Program-made: the position numbers and the translations under genes
In this document: in pieces, positions 23,462 through 31,369 of the stretch
Numbering within the stretch: the first letter of the stretch is position 1
How the letters are laid out: every line of letters begins with the position of its first letter
The notes under the pieces: generated by a model
Databases searched by the model: none
The model's input: the letters and a program-made list of their open reading frames with translations, nothing else
Told to the model about the DNA's origin: nothing
Source of the DNA: Bradyrhizobium sp. AS23.2
GTDB lineage: Bacteria > Pseudomonadota > Alphaproteobacteria > Rhizobiales > Xanthobacteraceae
Reading direction: 5' to 3'
Assembly (NCBI RefSeq): GCF_001908185.1
Contig: NZ_LGHM01000090.1
Coordinates: forward strand, 1 to 34,410
DNA length: 34,410 nt

Positions 23462-24133
23462 TTAAGACCTTAGGCCGCTGAAGAAAACATCAAGGTAAGT
23501 CTTCAGCCGAGCCGGATCGAGCGGCTGTATGGTATTATCAGTTCGACAGAACATCATCAGCAAATAGGAGCGAGCGCCCGTCAACAGGGCAGCCACGGTC
23601 TCCAGTTCATCGTCACTGAATGTACGCAGATCGCCGTGCTTTCGGCTCCGCCGCAGCGATCGTACATAGCGCTTCTGGATTTCGTCCAGATGCTGTCGGA
23701 ATGCAGCCGGTGCGTATAGCTCCGCTTCATTCATCACGCGGTAGATTTCCGGGTGCTTGACGAGATACTCAAAGTTTGCGGTCAGACCGCGCCGCTCTAT
23801 TTCCTCAAGCGACCGGCTGTCCTTGATCGCCGGGGTCAGGCTGTCCAGCATTGCGCCGCCGAGTTCGGGCAGCAGAACGTCGAAAAGCGCCTGCTGGTTC
23901 GCAAAATGCAGGTAGAAGGCGCCGTGCGCAACGCCCGCTTCGGCGGTGATCCGGGCGATGGATGCGCCGGCATAGCCATGGCGGCCGACAACGACGCCTG
24001 CGGCCTCGATCAGCTTCCGCCGCCTCTCCGCGTTCTTGGCGGCCTGGCGCGCCGTCGGCGGTCGAAGCCCGGACCGTCGAGGCAGAGCCTGCGGTTTGGG
24101 AGACTGCCTATTGCGTGCCGATGCGTCAGCCAA
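23462..24133 (-). CDS. TetR-family regulator at the end of the beta-oxidation operon
   Basis: Regulator of 223 aa. After a basic, proline-rich lead of about 35 residues, the helix-turn-helix is clear: RRRKLIEAAGVVVGRHGYAG then ASIARITAEAGVAHGAFYLHF (about 57-77). The rest is a helical ligand-binding domain. There is no ATG; TTG 24133 has AGGAA eight bases upstream and overlaps the ligase stop by 8 bp, so the gene is the distal member of the leftward operon rather than divergent from it. It probably controls the operon promoter near 33.7 kb, ten kilobases away, through an acyl-CoA signal (inference). Confidence 0.85.
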   Translation of the reverse strand: MADASARNRQSPKPQALPRRSGLRPPTARQAAKNAERRRKLIEAAGVVVGRHGYAGASIARITAEAGVAHGAFYLHFANQQALFDVLLPELGGAMLDSLTPAIKDSRSLEEIERRGLTANFEYLVKHPEIYRVMNEAELYAPAAFRQHLDEIQKRYVRSLRRSRKHGDLRTFSDDELETVAALLTGARSYLLMMFCRTDNTIQPLDPARLKTYLDVFFSGLRS

Positions 24134-25799
24134 TGTTGGTTCCTGTGCGAGCGGCGGCTATCTTGTCGGCGATTATACGCCGGAGGACGTCTTTCTTCAC
24201 CTTGCCCGATGCGGTGCGCGGCAGATCATCCACCACTTCCAAATGCTCGGGAAACTTCTGCTTGGCAAGCCCCGCAGCCTCGACGAAAGCAACCAGTTCG
24301 CTAAGCGTCGGCTGTGGCCCATCGCGAGCGACGACATAAGCGCAGACGGTCTCGCCGAGACGCGCATGAGGCATTGAGACTGCAACCGCCTCGCGCACAG
24401 CAGGGTGGCGATGCAGGATGTCCTCGATCTCCTTGGCGGAGATGTTCTCCCCGCCCCGGATGATCAGATCCTTCTTGCGGCCCGTGATAAGGACGGAGTC
24501 CTCCTTGCCGATCAGCCCTATGTCGCCCATCCTGAAATAGCCGTCGGCGGTGAAGGCCGCCGCCGTCTCGGCTGGATCGGCATAGCCGACGAACAGCGCC
24601 GGGCCTCGCGCCAGAATCTCCCCCTCCCCTCTGGTGGATACGTTGCGGTCCAGTTCGTCGACGATGCGGACTTCGTAATCGACGATCCGCCCATCGGTCT
24701 CGGCTGCCAGAGCCTCGGTTTCCGGTTCGACGAAGCCGAGCGTGATCATCGGCGCTTCCGTCGAACCATAGACGCGCGTGGCCCGTCCGCCGGCGAAGAG
24801 TGCGTTGGCGCGTTTGACGAGGTCGGGCGGAACGGCTGCGCCGCCGCAGGCGAAGACCTTGAGCGACGGTAGCCGCGAGCCCACCCGCTCGGCGGCATCG
24901 ACCAGTTCCTGAAGAAAGGGGGTAGCTCCCACCGTCACGGCCACGTCATGCCTGTCGATCAGGCCGACCGCCTCCTCAGCATTCCAGCGTTCCATCAGCA
25001 CCGAACGCAGGTCGTGGAGAAAAGGTTGCTCCAAGCCCCAGGAAAAGCCTGTGATATGAGTGACGGGTGAGGGCATCAGGACGACGTCGCCAGCACCGAG
25101 ACCCCAATAGTCGACACAGCAGGCCAGGGAATGCGCCACGGTCTCGTGGGTGTGCAAGACACCTTTAGGCATGCCGGTCGTGCCGGAGGTGTACATGACT
25201 ATCTTGATCGCTTCCGGCACCTGGCGCGGCCAGGGCACGTTGCCGCCGGTCTCACCGACGTCTTCAAATGCCAACATGCCGGCGCGCGGCCCCGTCCCAC
25301 GGGCGACGATGATATGCTTGAGGTCGGGAAGCTGGGGCGTTAGTCGCTCCATCAACTCGGCGTAGTCGAAACCGCGGAACGTTGCCGGAATGATGATGGC
25401 CTTTGCGCGACAGTGGCGCAGGATGAGTCCAAATTCGGCATCCCGGTAGATCGGCACGATGGGGTTCACGACGAGGCCGAGAAGCGCCGCGGCGAGATCG
25501 ACCGCAAGTGCCTCCAGCCAGTTCGGCAGGGCAAAAGAAATGACGTCACCGGGGCGCAGACCGAGCTGCCACAGGCCGCCGGCGAGGCTCTCGGCATTGG
25601 CGAGCGCCTTGCCGAAAGTCAGCTTCGCGTCGCCGAGTTCCAAGCAGACAGTGTCCGGCTTGGTTTCGGCGCGCACCCGAGCATCGTCAGCGATTGTCCG
25701 GTTGCGCCACAGCCCCTTGGACCGGTTGCGCATGATGCTATCGGCGTCAAGTCGCACCGACCAACCGCTTGCATCGCGCCAAGCTGCTGTCTGTTGCAT
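24126..25799 (-). CDS. Acyl-CoA ligase, cyclohexanecarboxylate/fatty acid-CoA ligase type
   Basis: AMP-forming ligase of 557 aa. Phosphate loop YTSGTTGMPKGV at about 203-214, VYGSTEAP in the adenine site, hinge region GYFRMGDIGLIGKEDSVLITGRKKD and the catalytic lysine in RTASGKVKKD. The N-terminal WRNRTIADDAR is a pattern met in AliA-like cyclohexanecarboxylate-CoA ligases (recalled), so alicyclic acids join medium-chain acids as candidates. ATG 25799 has GAGG about six bases upstream; a GTG at 25811 is less well placed. It is clearly different from the two CaiC-like ligases in region 2. It follows livF by 30 bp and overlaps tetR. Confidence 0.9.
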   Translation of the reverse strand: MQQTAAWRDASGWSVRLDADSIMRNRSKGLWRNRTIADDARVRAETKPDTVCLELGDAKLTFGKALANAESLAGGLWQLGLRPGDVISFALPNWLEALAVDLAAALLGLVVNPIVPIYRDAEFGLILRHCRAKAIIIPATFRGFDYAELMERLTPQLPDLKHIIVARGTGPRAGMLAFEDVGETGGNVPWPRQVPEAIKIVMYTSGTTGMPKGVLHTHETVAHSLACCVDYWGLGAGDVVLMPSPVTHITGFSWGLEQPFLHDLRSVLMERWNAEEAVGLIDRHDVAVTVGATPFLQELVDAAERVGSRLPSLKVFACGGAAVPPDLVKRANALFAGGRATRVYGSTEAPMITLGFVEPETEALAAETDGRIVDYEVRIVDELDRNVSTRGEGEILARGPALFVGYADPAETAAAFTADGYFRMGDIGLIGKEDSVLITGRKKDLIIRGGENISAKEIEDILHRHPAVREAVAVSMPHARLGETVCAYVVARDGPQPTLSELVAFVEAAGLAKQKFPEHLEVVDDLPRTASGKVKKDVLRRIIADKIAAARTGTNIG

Positions 25800-25829
25800 G
25801 TTTGTCCTCACGCCATGGAATCGGAGCCG

Positions 25830-26534
25830 TCACACAGCAAGAAAGCGCGCTTCGAGATCGGGAGCCGCGTCGAAGGCGGCCCAGTCGCCGGAAAAGACCA
25901 TGGCGCCGGAATCGATGACGAGCAGCCGATCGGTGCAGGCGCGCGCGAAATCGATGTTCTGCTCGGTGACCAGCAACGATAGTTTCTCGCGCCGCCTGAC
26001 CACCGCAATCTCCCTCGCCATGTCTTCGACGATGACCGGGGCGAGGCCTTCGGCCGGCTCGTCGAGCATGAGCAGCTTCGGCCGCGCCATCAGCCCGCGG
26101 CCCACCGCCACCATCTGCTGCTGGCCACCGGAGAGCCGATCGGCGCGCCGGTCTAGAATAGGTTGCAGCAGCGTGAATTGCGCCGCGATCTCGGCCGGGG
26201 TCGGAGGTGTGAGTCCCGAAGGGCAAGCATGGCGGGCGAGCTCCAGGTTCTCAGCCACAGAGACATGCGGGAAGATGCGGCGATCCTCCGGTACGAGCGT
26301 CATGCCGAGGCGAGCGCGACGATGGGTCGGCGCTCCCGCGAGATCGTGGCCATCGAATCTCATGCGGCCGGTTGCGCGGGGACCGGCGTCCATCAGCGCC
26401 TTGAGCAGGGTCGACTTGCCCGCGCCGTTGCGGCCGAGCAGGGCCACGCCCTCGCCCGCGCCGATGTCGAAGCTCACGCGGTGCAAAATATGGCTGTCGC
26501 CGTAGAAGGCGTCGAGGTCGCGGACCTCAAGCAT
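25830..26534 (-). CDS. livF: HAAT ABC transporter ATPase LivF-like, second transporter
   Basis: 234-aa nucleotide-binding subunit. Walker A GRNGAGKST (34-42), signature LSGGQQQ (134-140), Walker B LLMLDEP (154-160) followed by AEGLAPVIVEDM, as in LivF. ATG 26534 has GGGAGG six bases upstream and overlaps the livG stop by 8 bp; the longer frame is read-through. It would pair with LivG below the LivH-LivM channel. It is only distantly similar to the LivF of region 2, so the two transporters are not recent duplicates. Confidence 0.92.
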   Translation of the reverse strand: MLEVRDLDAFYGDSHILHRVSFDIGAGEGVALLGRNGAGKSTLLKALMDAGPRATGRMRFDGHDLAGAPTHRRARLGMTLVPEDRRIFPHVSVAENLELARHACPSGLTPPTPAEIAAQFTLLQPILDRRADRLSGGQQQMVAVGRGLMARPKLLMLDEPAEGLAPVIVEDMAREIAVVRRREKLSLLVTEQNIDFARACTDRLLVIDSGAMVFSGDWAAFDAAPDLEARFLAV

Positions 26535-27297
26535 GATGGCCTCCCCGCCCGAGATAGATTTCCCGCACGAACGCATTCGCGCGCACGCCCTCGGGCGTGT
26601 CGGTGGTGACGATCTCACCGTAGTGCAGCACGCTGATGCGCGTGCCGAGTTGAAAGACCACGTCCATGTCGTGTTCGGTCAGGATGAGGGTTGCTCCCCT
26701 CTCCTTGACGATGCGCTCCACAAGCCTGACAGCCGCCATGCGGTCGGAGGAGGCCATGCCAGCGGTCGGCTCGTCGAGCAGGAGAAGGCGCGGCTTGAGG
26801 GCGAGCATCATGGCCAGTTCCAGCCGCTTCTTGTCGCCGTGACTGAGAGCGGAGGCAGGCTCGTCGCCGGCGGCAGCGAGACCGAGATCTGCAAGGATGA
26901 TTTCGGCCTCGCGGCGCAGAGAATCCTTGGGCGCGGTCGCGAGACGCCAGCCAGCACGTCCGTTCGACACTTCTCCAGCCTCCAGCGCGACGGCGACGTT
27001 CTCCAGCGGCGTCATATCGGCGAAGATGCGCGCCACTTGGAAGGAGCGCCCCATTCCGGCCCGCACTCGGCGGAAACCGTCGAGCTTCGTCACGTCCTTA
27101 CCCTCGAAGACGATGCGTCCGGCCGATGGTAGCAGCTCCCCGCTCAGCGCCCGGAAGAACGTGGTCTTGCCAGCGCCGTTCGGGCCGATCAGCACATGGC
27201 GCTCGCCGGGTGCGACCGACAACGAAACGTCCTTCAGGATCGGGGTGCGGTCATAGCCGGCGAAGAGACCCTGGACGTCGAGCACGGAGGAGGTCAC
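26527..27297 (-). CDS. livG: HAAT ABC transporter ATPase LivG-like, second transporter
   Basis: 256-aa nucleotide-binding subunit. Walker A GPNGAGKTT (38-46), Q-loop region MGRSFQVARIF, Walker B LLLLDEPTAGM (171-181) and switch histidine in LTEHDMDVVF. The signature is LSHGDKKRLELAM (151-163) instead of the usual LSYGQQRRLEIAR; this HGDKK form also occurs in urea-type UrtD relatives (recalled). The start is GTG 27297, which overlaps the livM stop (GTGA) and has GGGAG eight bases upstream. It ends within the livF start. Confidence 0.9.
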   Translation of the reverse strand: MTSSVLDVQGLFAGYDRTPILKDVSLSVAPGERHVLIGPNGAGKTTFFRALSGELLPSAGRIVFEGKDVTKLDGFRRVRAGMGRSFQVARIFADMTPLENVAVALEAGEVSNGRAGWRLATAPKDSLRREAEIILADLGLAAAGDEPASALSHGDKKRLELAMMLALKPRLLLLDEPTAGMASSDRMAAVRLVERIVKERGATLILTEHDMDVVFQLGTRISVLHYGEIVTTDTPEGVRANAFVREIYLGRGGHHA

Positions 27298-28310
27298 AGC
27301 GTTTCTCCCTTGGACGCAGCGGGGGCAAGCGGGAGCGCAGCTTCGGATGGAGCAGCGGGCCTGGCCTGCAGGCGCCGGACACCGAGGGTGGCAAGTCCCA
27401 GAAGCCCGCCGGGAATCGCCAGTACGACCGCGAGGAGAAGGCCGCCAGTGATGAGGTCCGAGGCTCCGGCAAGGCTGCGTGTACCATACTCGACGGCCGA
27501 GAAGACGATGGCGCCGACAAGCGGTCCCCAGAAGTGACCGGCGCCGCCCAGAAGGGTGAAGAGGATCGGCTTGGTCGATTCTCCCCAATGCGCGAGATCC
27601 GGGCTGACGATCGAGGTGAGCGGCCCCATGAGCGCGCCGGCGGTCGCCGCGCAGGCCCCCGAGATGGCAAAGGCCTCGAGCTGGCGGCGGCGCACGTCGA
27701 TGCCGAGGAAGGCGGCGCGCATGGGATCGAGCCTCACCGCCCGGAACGAGCGGCCGAGGCGCGAATGGGTCACCCACCACAGGACGGCGATGAGCAGCGC
27801 CGTCACGAGGATGACAAAGACGTAGTAGGCATTGCCCTGGGCCAGATCGAGCGGACCGATCCGCGGGCGCTGAATGCCGGTCAGCCCGTCATTGCGGCCG
27901 AAGAACGAGGTCTTTGCGATGATGACATGGACGAGTTCGGCGAAGGCCAGCGTGAGCACGGCGAAATAGACGCCCTCCGTCCGCCTGAGGGCGACGAAGC
28001 CGATGGCGAAGGCGATGGCAGCGCCCGTCGCCGCGGCGATCACCAGCACCGCGAGGAACGGCACTTCCGGTGCTCGGAGGAGCAGGAGCGCCGCGGCATA
28101 GGCGCCGCTGGCGGAGAATGTCGCCTGACCGAAACTGAGGAGGCCTGCCGTTGAGAACAGGAGGTTGAAGGCAAGGCCAAGCACCACGTTGATGGCGATG
28201 ACACCGGCGAGGAAGACGAGGCCGCGATTGGCGGCGAAGGGCAGCAACAGCGCCGCTGCCGTCAGGATGACGAGGATCACCAGGAAACGCGTGGCGTGCG
28301 AGCGGCTCAC
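27294..28310 (-). CDS. livM: HAAT ABC transporter permease LivM-like, second transporter
   Basis: Inner-membrane protein of 338 aa with about nine to ten membrane segments. Motifs: GLAFNLLFSTAGLLSFGQATF near residue 50, a coupling loop with THSRLGRSFRAVRLDPMRAAFLGID, and GAGHFWGPLVGAIVF. The last 30 residues (VRRLQARPAAPSEAALPL onward) form an alanine/proline-rich cytoplasmic tail. GTG 28310 overlaps the livH stop and has GGGAGG six bases upstream; its own stop overlaps livG. Confidence 0.92.
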   Translation of the reverse strand: MSRSHATRFLVILVILTAAALLLPFAANRGLVFLAGVIAINVVLGLAFNLLFSTAGLLSFGQATFSASGAYAAALLLLRAPEVPFLAVLVIAAATGAAIAFAIGFVALRRTEGVYFAVLTLAFAELVHVIIAKTSFFGRNDGLTGIQRPRIGPLDLAQGNAYYVFVILVTALLIAVLWWVTHSRLGRSFRAVRLDPMRAAFLGIDVRRRQLEAFAISGACAATAGALMGPLTSIVSPDLAHWGESTKPILFTLLGGAGHFWGPLVGAIVFSAVEYGTRSLAGASDLITGGLLLAVVLAIPGGLLGLATLGVRRLQARPAAPSEAALPLAPAASKGETL

Positions 28311-29194
28311 GACAGCCTCCCGGAGGCGATCAGGCCGCGCGGGCGGATGAGGAGGATCGCGGCGAGTGCCACGAAGAAGAACAGGCCCGGCATCTGGGGC
28401 AGAAGGGCCGTGCCAAAGCTATCAGCAAGGCCGAGGAGAAGCGACGCGAGGAAGGCGCCGCGGATCGACCCCATACCGCCGACGATGACCACGCCGAAGG
28501 CCTGGATGATGAAGATGCCGGCAAGGTCTGGCGACAGGCTCTGGTTAGCGACCAGGAGTCCCCCGGCGAGTCCCGCGAGCGCGAAGCCGATGATGACGGT
28601 CGCCGAGTAGATCAGCCCGACATTGATGCCGAGGAGACGCGCCATCCACGGGTCGATGGCGATCGCCTGGATGAGACGACCGACCGAGGTCATGTTGATG
28701 AGCCATTCGAGCGCGAGGAAGACGGCGAGCCCCGCGACGATGACGAAGATCGAATAATGCGGCAGCACTAGATTTCCGAGGAAGGATACGTCGAACAGCT
28801 CGGGTGGCGGCGAGGCGCTGACGACGTTGAGGCCCCAGATCAGCTTGACGACACCGTTGCAGACCAGCAGCAGCGCATAGGTGGCCACCAACACATAAGC
28901 GCCGTCGACATGAGCCAGCCGGCGGAAGATAGCGCGGTCCACAACCAGTCCCACGGCGCCGATCACTGCGGCGGTGATGACGCTCGCCAGCAGGAAGCCC
29001 CAGATGTTGGCCATGGCCGAGGACCAGTTCGCCAACGAATGGGCGACATAGGCTCCGATCATGAAGAAGCCGCCGTGCGAGAAGTTCAGCACATGCAGGA
29101 TGCCGAAGATCATCGTCAGACCGGCAGCGACGAGGAAGGTCGCCATCCCCCAGATGAGGGTATTGAACAGCAAGGTCGGGAGGTCGGCGAGCAT
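28307..29194 (-). CDS. livH: HAAT ABC transporter permease LivH-like, second transporter
   Basis: Inner-membrane permease, 295 aa, about eight membrane segments. Motifs include FLVAAGLTMIFGILHVLNFSHGGFFMIGAY near the N-terminus, a coupling loop with SVGRLIQAIAIDPWMARLLGI and GGMGSIRGAFLASLLLGLADS. ATG 29194 has AAAGGAAG upstream, but this ribosome binding site lies in a small hairpin (29205-29219). The gene is separated from the receptor gene by 71 bp that also hold a strong terminator-like stem, so the permease part is probably expressed below the receptor. Confidence 0.92.
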   Translation of the reverse strand: MLADLPTLLFNTLIWGMATFLVAAGLTMIFGILHVLNFSHGGFFMIGAYVAHSLANWSSAMANIWGFLLASVITAAVIGAVGLVVDRAIFRRLAHVDGAYVLVATYALLLVCNGVVKLIWGLNVVSASPPPELFDVSFLGNLVLPHYSIFVIVAGLAVFLALEWLINMTSVGRLIQAIAIDPWMARLLGINVGLIYSATVIIGFALAGLAGGLLVANQSLSPDLAGIFIIQAFGVVIVGGMGSIRGAFLASLLLGLADSFGTALLPQMPGLFFFVALAAILLIRPRGLIASGRLS

Positions 29195-29204
29195 CGGACG
29201 GATC

Positions 29205-29219
29205 TTCCTTTCGAAGGAA
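29205..29219 (-). promoter_or_regulatory. Hairpin covering the livH ribosome binding site
   Basis: On the minus strand the RNA reads UUCCUU-CGA-AAGGAA, with the AAGGAA arm (29210-29205) being the livH Shine-Dalgarno core, about ten bases before ATG 29194. Pairing would hide it. The six-base stem is AU-rich and modest, so it could tune rather than switch translation. Confidence 0.45.
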
Positions 29220-29224
29220 AGAAA

Positions 29225-29248
29225 GGGAAGACGGCCAGCCGTCTTCCC
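29225..29248 (-). terminator. Strong stem-loop between the receptor gene and livH
   Basis: Perfect 11-bp arms GGGAAGACGGC (29225-29235) and GCCGTCTTCCC (29238-29248) with a 2-base centre. Read on the minus strand the stem is followed by TTTCTTTCCTT, a broken T-run as in partial rho-independent terminators. Lying 18 bp past the receptor stop, it would end or protect most transcripts there, giving much more receptor than permease, a known arrangement in binding-protein operons. Confidence 0.7.
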
Positions 29249-29265
29249 AGGCTCCAGAGGAAGCT

Positions 29266-30525
29266 TCAGGAGGACTTGCGGAGAACCATCGCCTGGCCGG
29301 GAGTTGCCGGTTCGATCACCCCGGCACCCGGGATCTTGACGTAGTCCGAGACCTTGAAGCCGACGTCGGCCGCGCTCGCATCCGGTTCGATCTGGATCAT
29401 CTCGAGATCCTTGATGGCCTGGTTGTCTTCAGCGCGGATGGTGCGGGCGCCGGTGACCGTGTCGTAGCTCAGGCCCTTCAGCGCCTCGATGATGGCCTTG
29501 GTCTCGGTCGAGCCGGTCTTCGCGATGGCTGCGGCATAGGCTGCCACCGCCGCCTGCGCCTCGCCGGCCCAGCCCATCGGCATCTTGTTGCCGGTCTTGG
29601 CGACATAGGCCTTGTAGAAGCTCTCGCCGATCGGCGAGGCGCTCGCGCCATAGTACCAGTGCGTGCCGGTCCAGTGCTTCGGGACCTGTGTCTTCAGCGC
29701 ATTGGCGACGATGAACTCGTTGGCCACATCCATCAGGATACGGTTGTTGAACAGGCCAAAAGGCCGTGCCTGCTGGAAGAAAGTCGCTGCGTCCCCGCCA
29801 TACGTGGCGTTGACGATGCCGCGGGCCTCGGTGCGGGCCGCCTGGGTGATGAAGTTGCGATAATCGCCGCTGCCGTAGGGCACGATGATGGGATCGACGA
29901 TCTGTGGCTGCTTGCCGGTGATCTTCGGGTAGAATTCCAGGAGACCATCGACATAGATCGCCCAGACGGTGCGGCCGTACTCGTGGTCCGGAATGATGCC
30001 AGTCCAGCTCGTCACGTCCGGGAATTTCTCAGCCATCATGCGCGCCTGCGCGCGCATGCGGTAGGTGCCGTCGCCGATGCGGAAGACGTGCGGGCTGTAG
30101 TTTTCGTGGTTGATCTTCTCGGAGCCGGCGCCGCAGGTCAGGTTGATGCCGTTCTCCGCCTGCATGAGCGGGCCATAGGCCAGCGCCACCGTGGAAGCAA
30201 TGGTGCCGAGCTGCAGGTTGATGCCCATGCCGAGGAGTTCGCGCGCGACGGTCGTCGCGGCGGCGGGATTGGCCTTCTCGTCGCGGAATTCCAGAGCCAG
30301 CGGCCGGCCGCGGACGCCGCCCGCCTTGTTGATGAGATCGACGGCCACTTCCGCGCCATTCTTCACGAAGCTGCCGATGAACTCCTGCGGGCCGGACAGC
30401 GGCGTGACCACGCCGAGACGGATCGGCTCGTTGGTCTGGCCGACGACGATGCGGGGATTGGCGGAAAGGGCGAGCGCGGCACCTGCACCGGACGCCAGGA
30501 ATGCACGGCGGTTAAGCTTCGACAC
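29266..30525 (-). CDS. Tat-exported HAAT substrate-binding protein, third
   Basis: Periplasmic receptor, 419 aa. The signal LNRRAFLASGAGAALALSAN carries the twin arginine at residues 6-7. The mature protein has IRLGVVTPLSGPQEFIGS, DLINKAGGVRGRPLALEF, GIIPDHEYGRTVW, VDPIIVPYGSGDYRNFI and a C-terminal DLEMIQIEPD. GTG 30525 is chosen: GAGG is nine bases upstream, and it places the Tat motif at the N-terminus; the longer frame reads into the crotonase gene. It differs strongly from the receptors at 12850 and 19176. It sits 46 bp after the crotonase gene and is followed by a strong stem-loop. Confidence 0.92.
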   Translation of the reverse strand: MSKLNRRAFLASGAGAALALSANPRIVVGQTNEPIRLGVVTPLSGPQEFIGSFVKNGAEVAVDLINKAGGVRGRPLALEFRDEKANPAAATTVARELLGMGINLQLGTIASTVALAYGPLMQAENGINLTCGAGSEKINHENYSPHVFRIGDGTYRMRAQARMMAEKFPDVTSWTGIIPDHEYGRTVWAIYVDGLLEFYPKITGKQPQIVDPIIVPYGSGDYRNFITQAARTEARGIVNATYGGDAATFFQQARPFGLFNNRILMDVANEFIVANALKTQVPKHWTGTHWYYGASASPIGESFYKAYVAKTGNKMPMGWAGEAQAAVAAYAAAIAKTGSTETKAIIEALKGLSYDTVTGARTIRAEDNQAIKDLEMIQIEPDASAADVGFKVSDYVKIPGAGVIEPATPGQAMVLRKSS

Positions 30526-30571
30526 AGACGTGACCTCGTTGTGGTTTATGTTGTTGTTGGAGGATGGCGGA

Positions 30572-31369
30572 CTACCACCCCCGGAACGCGGGCTTGCGTT
30601 TCTCGCGGAACGCGTTGACCGCCTCCTGATGGTCGGCAGTGAGGTTCGACATGGTCTCGTAGGCAAGACCCGCGTCGAAATGGGCATGGAACAGCGCCTT
30701 GAGCGGCAGGTTCGTCGTGATCTTCGTCCAGTTGATCGCCTTAAGCGCGCCCGCGGCGAGCCGTTCGGCGAGGCCATAGACTTCGGCGTCGAGATCCTCG
30801 AGCGCCACGACCTTGGTGACGAGGCCGATGCGTTCTGCCTCGGCGGCGGTCATCAGGTCACCGGTCATCAGATAGTGCTTGGCCTTGGCGTAGCCGACGA
30901 GCTGCGGCCAGATGAAGGCGCCGCCGTCGCCAGCGACGAGGCCGACCGACACGTGGGGGTCACCGATCTTCGCCTTGTCGGAGGCGATGATGATGTCGCA
31001 GAGCAGGGCGAGCGATGCGCCGAGCCCCGTGGCATGACCGTTCAGGCGGCAGATCAGCGGCTTGTCGAGATCGAGCTGAGTGAAGACGATGTCTTTGGCT
31101 TCACGTCCCGTCGCCTCGAATTCCTCCGGCCGGTCGATGGTCGACTGCATCCAGTCGATGTCACCGCCGGCGCAGAAGGCGCGGCCCTCCCCGGTGAGGA
31201 CGATGATGTCGGACTCCTTGTCATCGCGGGCATCGACGAAGATCCGCGACAGTTCGCGGTGCAATTCGGCATTGACCGCGTTGAGCTCGTTGGGGCGGTT
31301 GAGCGACAGGGTCAGGATGCGGCCGCGCCGCTCGGCCATGATGGTCTTGTAGCCGTCGTAGCGGGTCAT
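30572..31369 (-). CDS. Crotonase-fold protein lacking both hydratase glutamates
   Basis: Enoyl-CoA hydratase/isomerase superfamily member, 265 aa. The oxyanion-hole region AFCAGGDIDWM (65-73) and CoA-binding pattern are intact. Against rat enoyl-CoA hydratase, Glu144 (GGGCELAMMCD) aligns with S119 in GLGASLALLCD, and Glu164 (FGQPEILLG) aligns with H139 in IGDPHVSVG. So ordinary syn-hydration by two glutamates is unlikely; isomerase, hydrolase, decarboxylase or ring-opening chemistry is possible, using H139 or the nearby aspartate of AGDGG. ATG 31369 overlaps the dehydrogenase stop (ATGA). It would act on the product of the dehydrogenase pair. Confidence 0.85.
   Translation of the reverse strand: MTRYDGYKTIMAERRGRILTLSLNRPNELNAVNAELHRELSRIFVDARDDKESDIIVLTGEGRAFCAGGDIDWMQSTIDRPEEFEATGREAKDIVFTQLDLDKPLICRLNGHATGLGASLALLCDIIIASDKAKIGDPHVSVGLVAGDGGAFIWPQLVGYAKAKHYLMTGDLMTAAEAERIGLVTKVVALEDLDAEVYGLAERLAAGALKAINWTKITTNLPLKALFHAHFDAGLAYETMSNLTADHQEAVNAFREKRKPAFRGW

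Noticed and set aside
27126..28154. 342-aa plus-strand open frame
   Set aside because: Antisense to livM; low-complexity Arg/Gly/Glu-rich translation.
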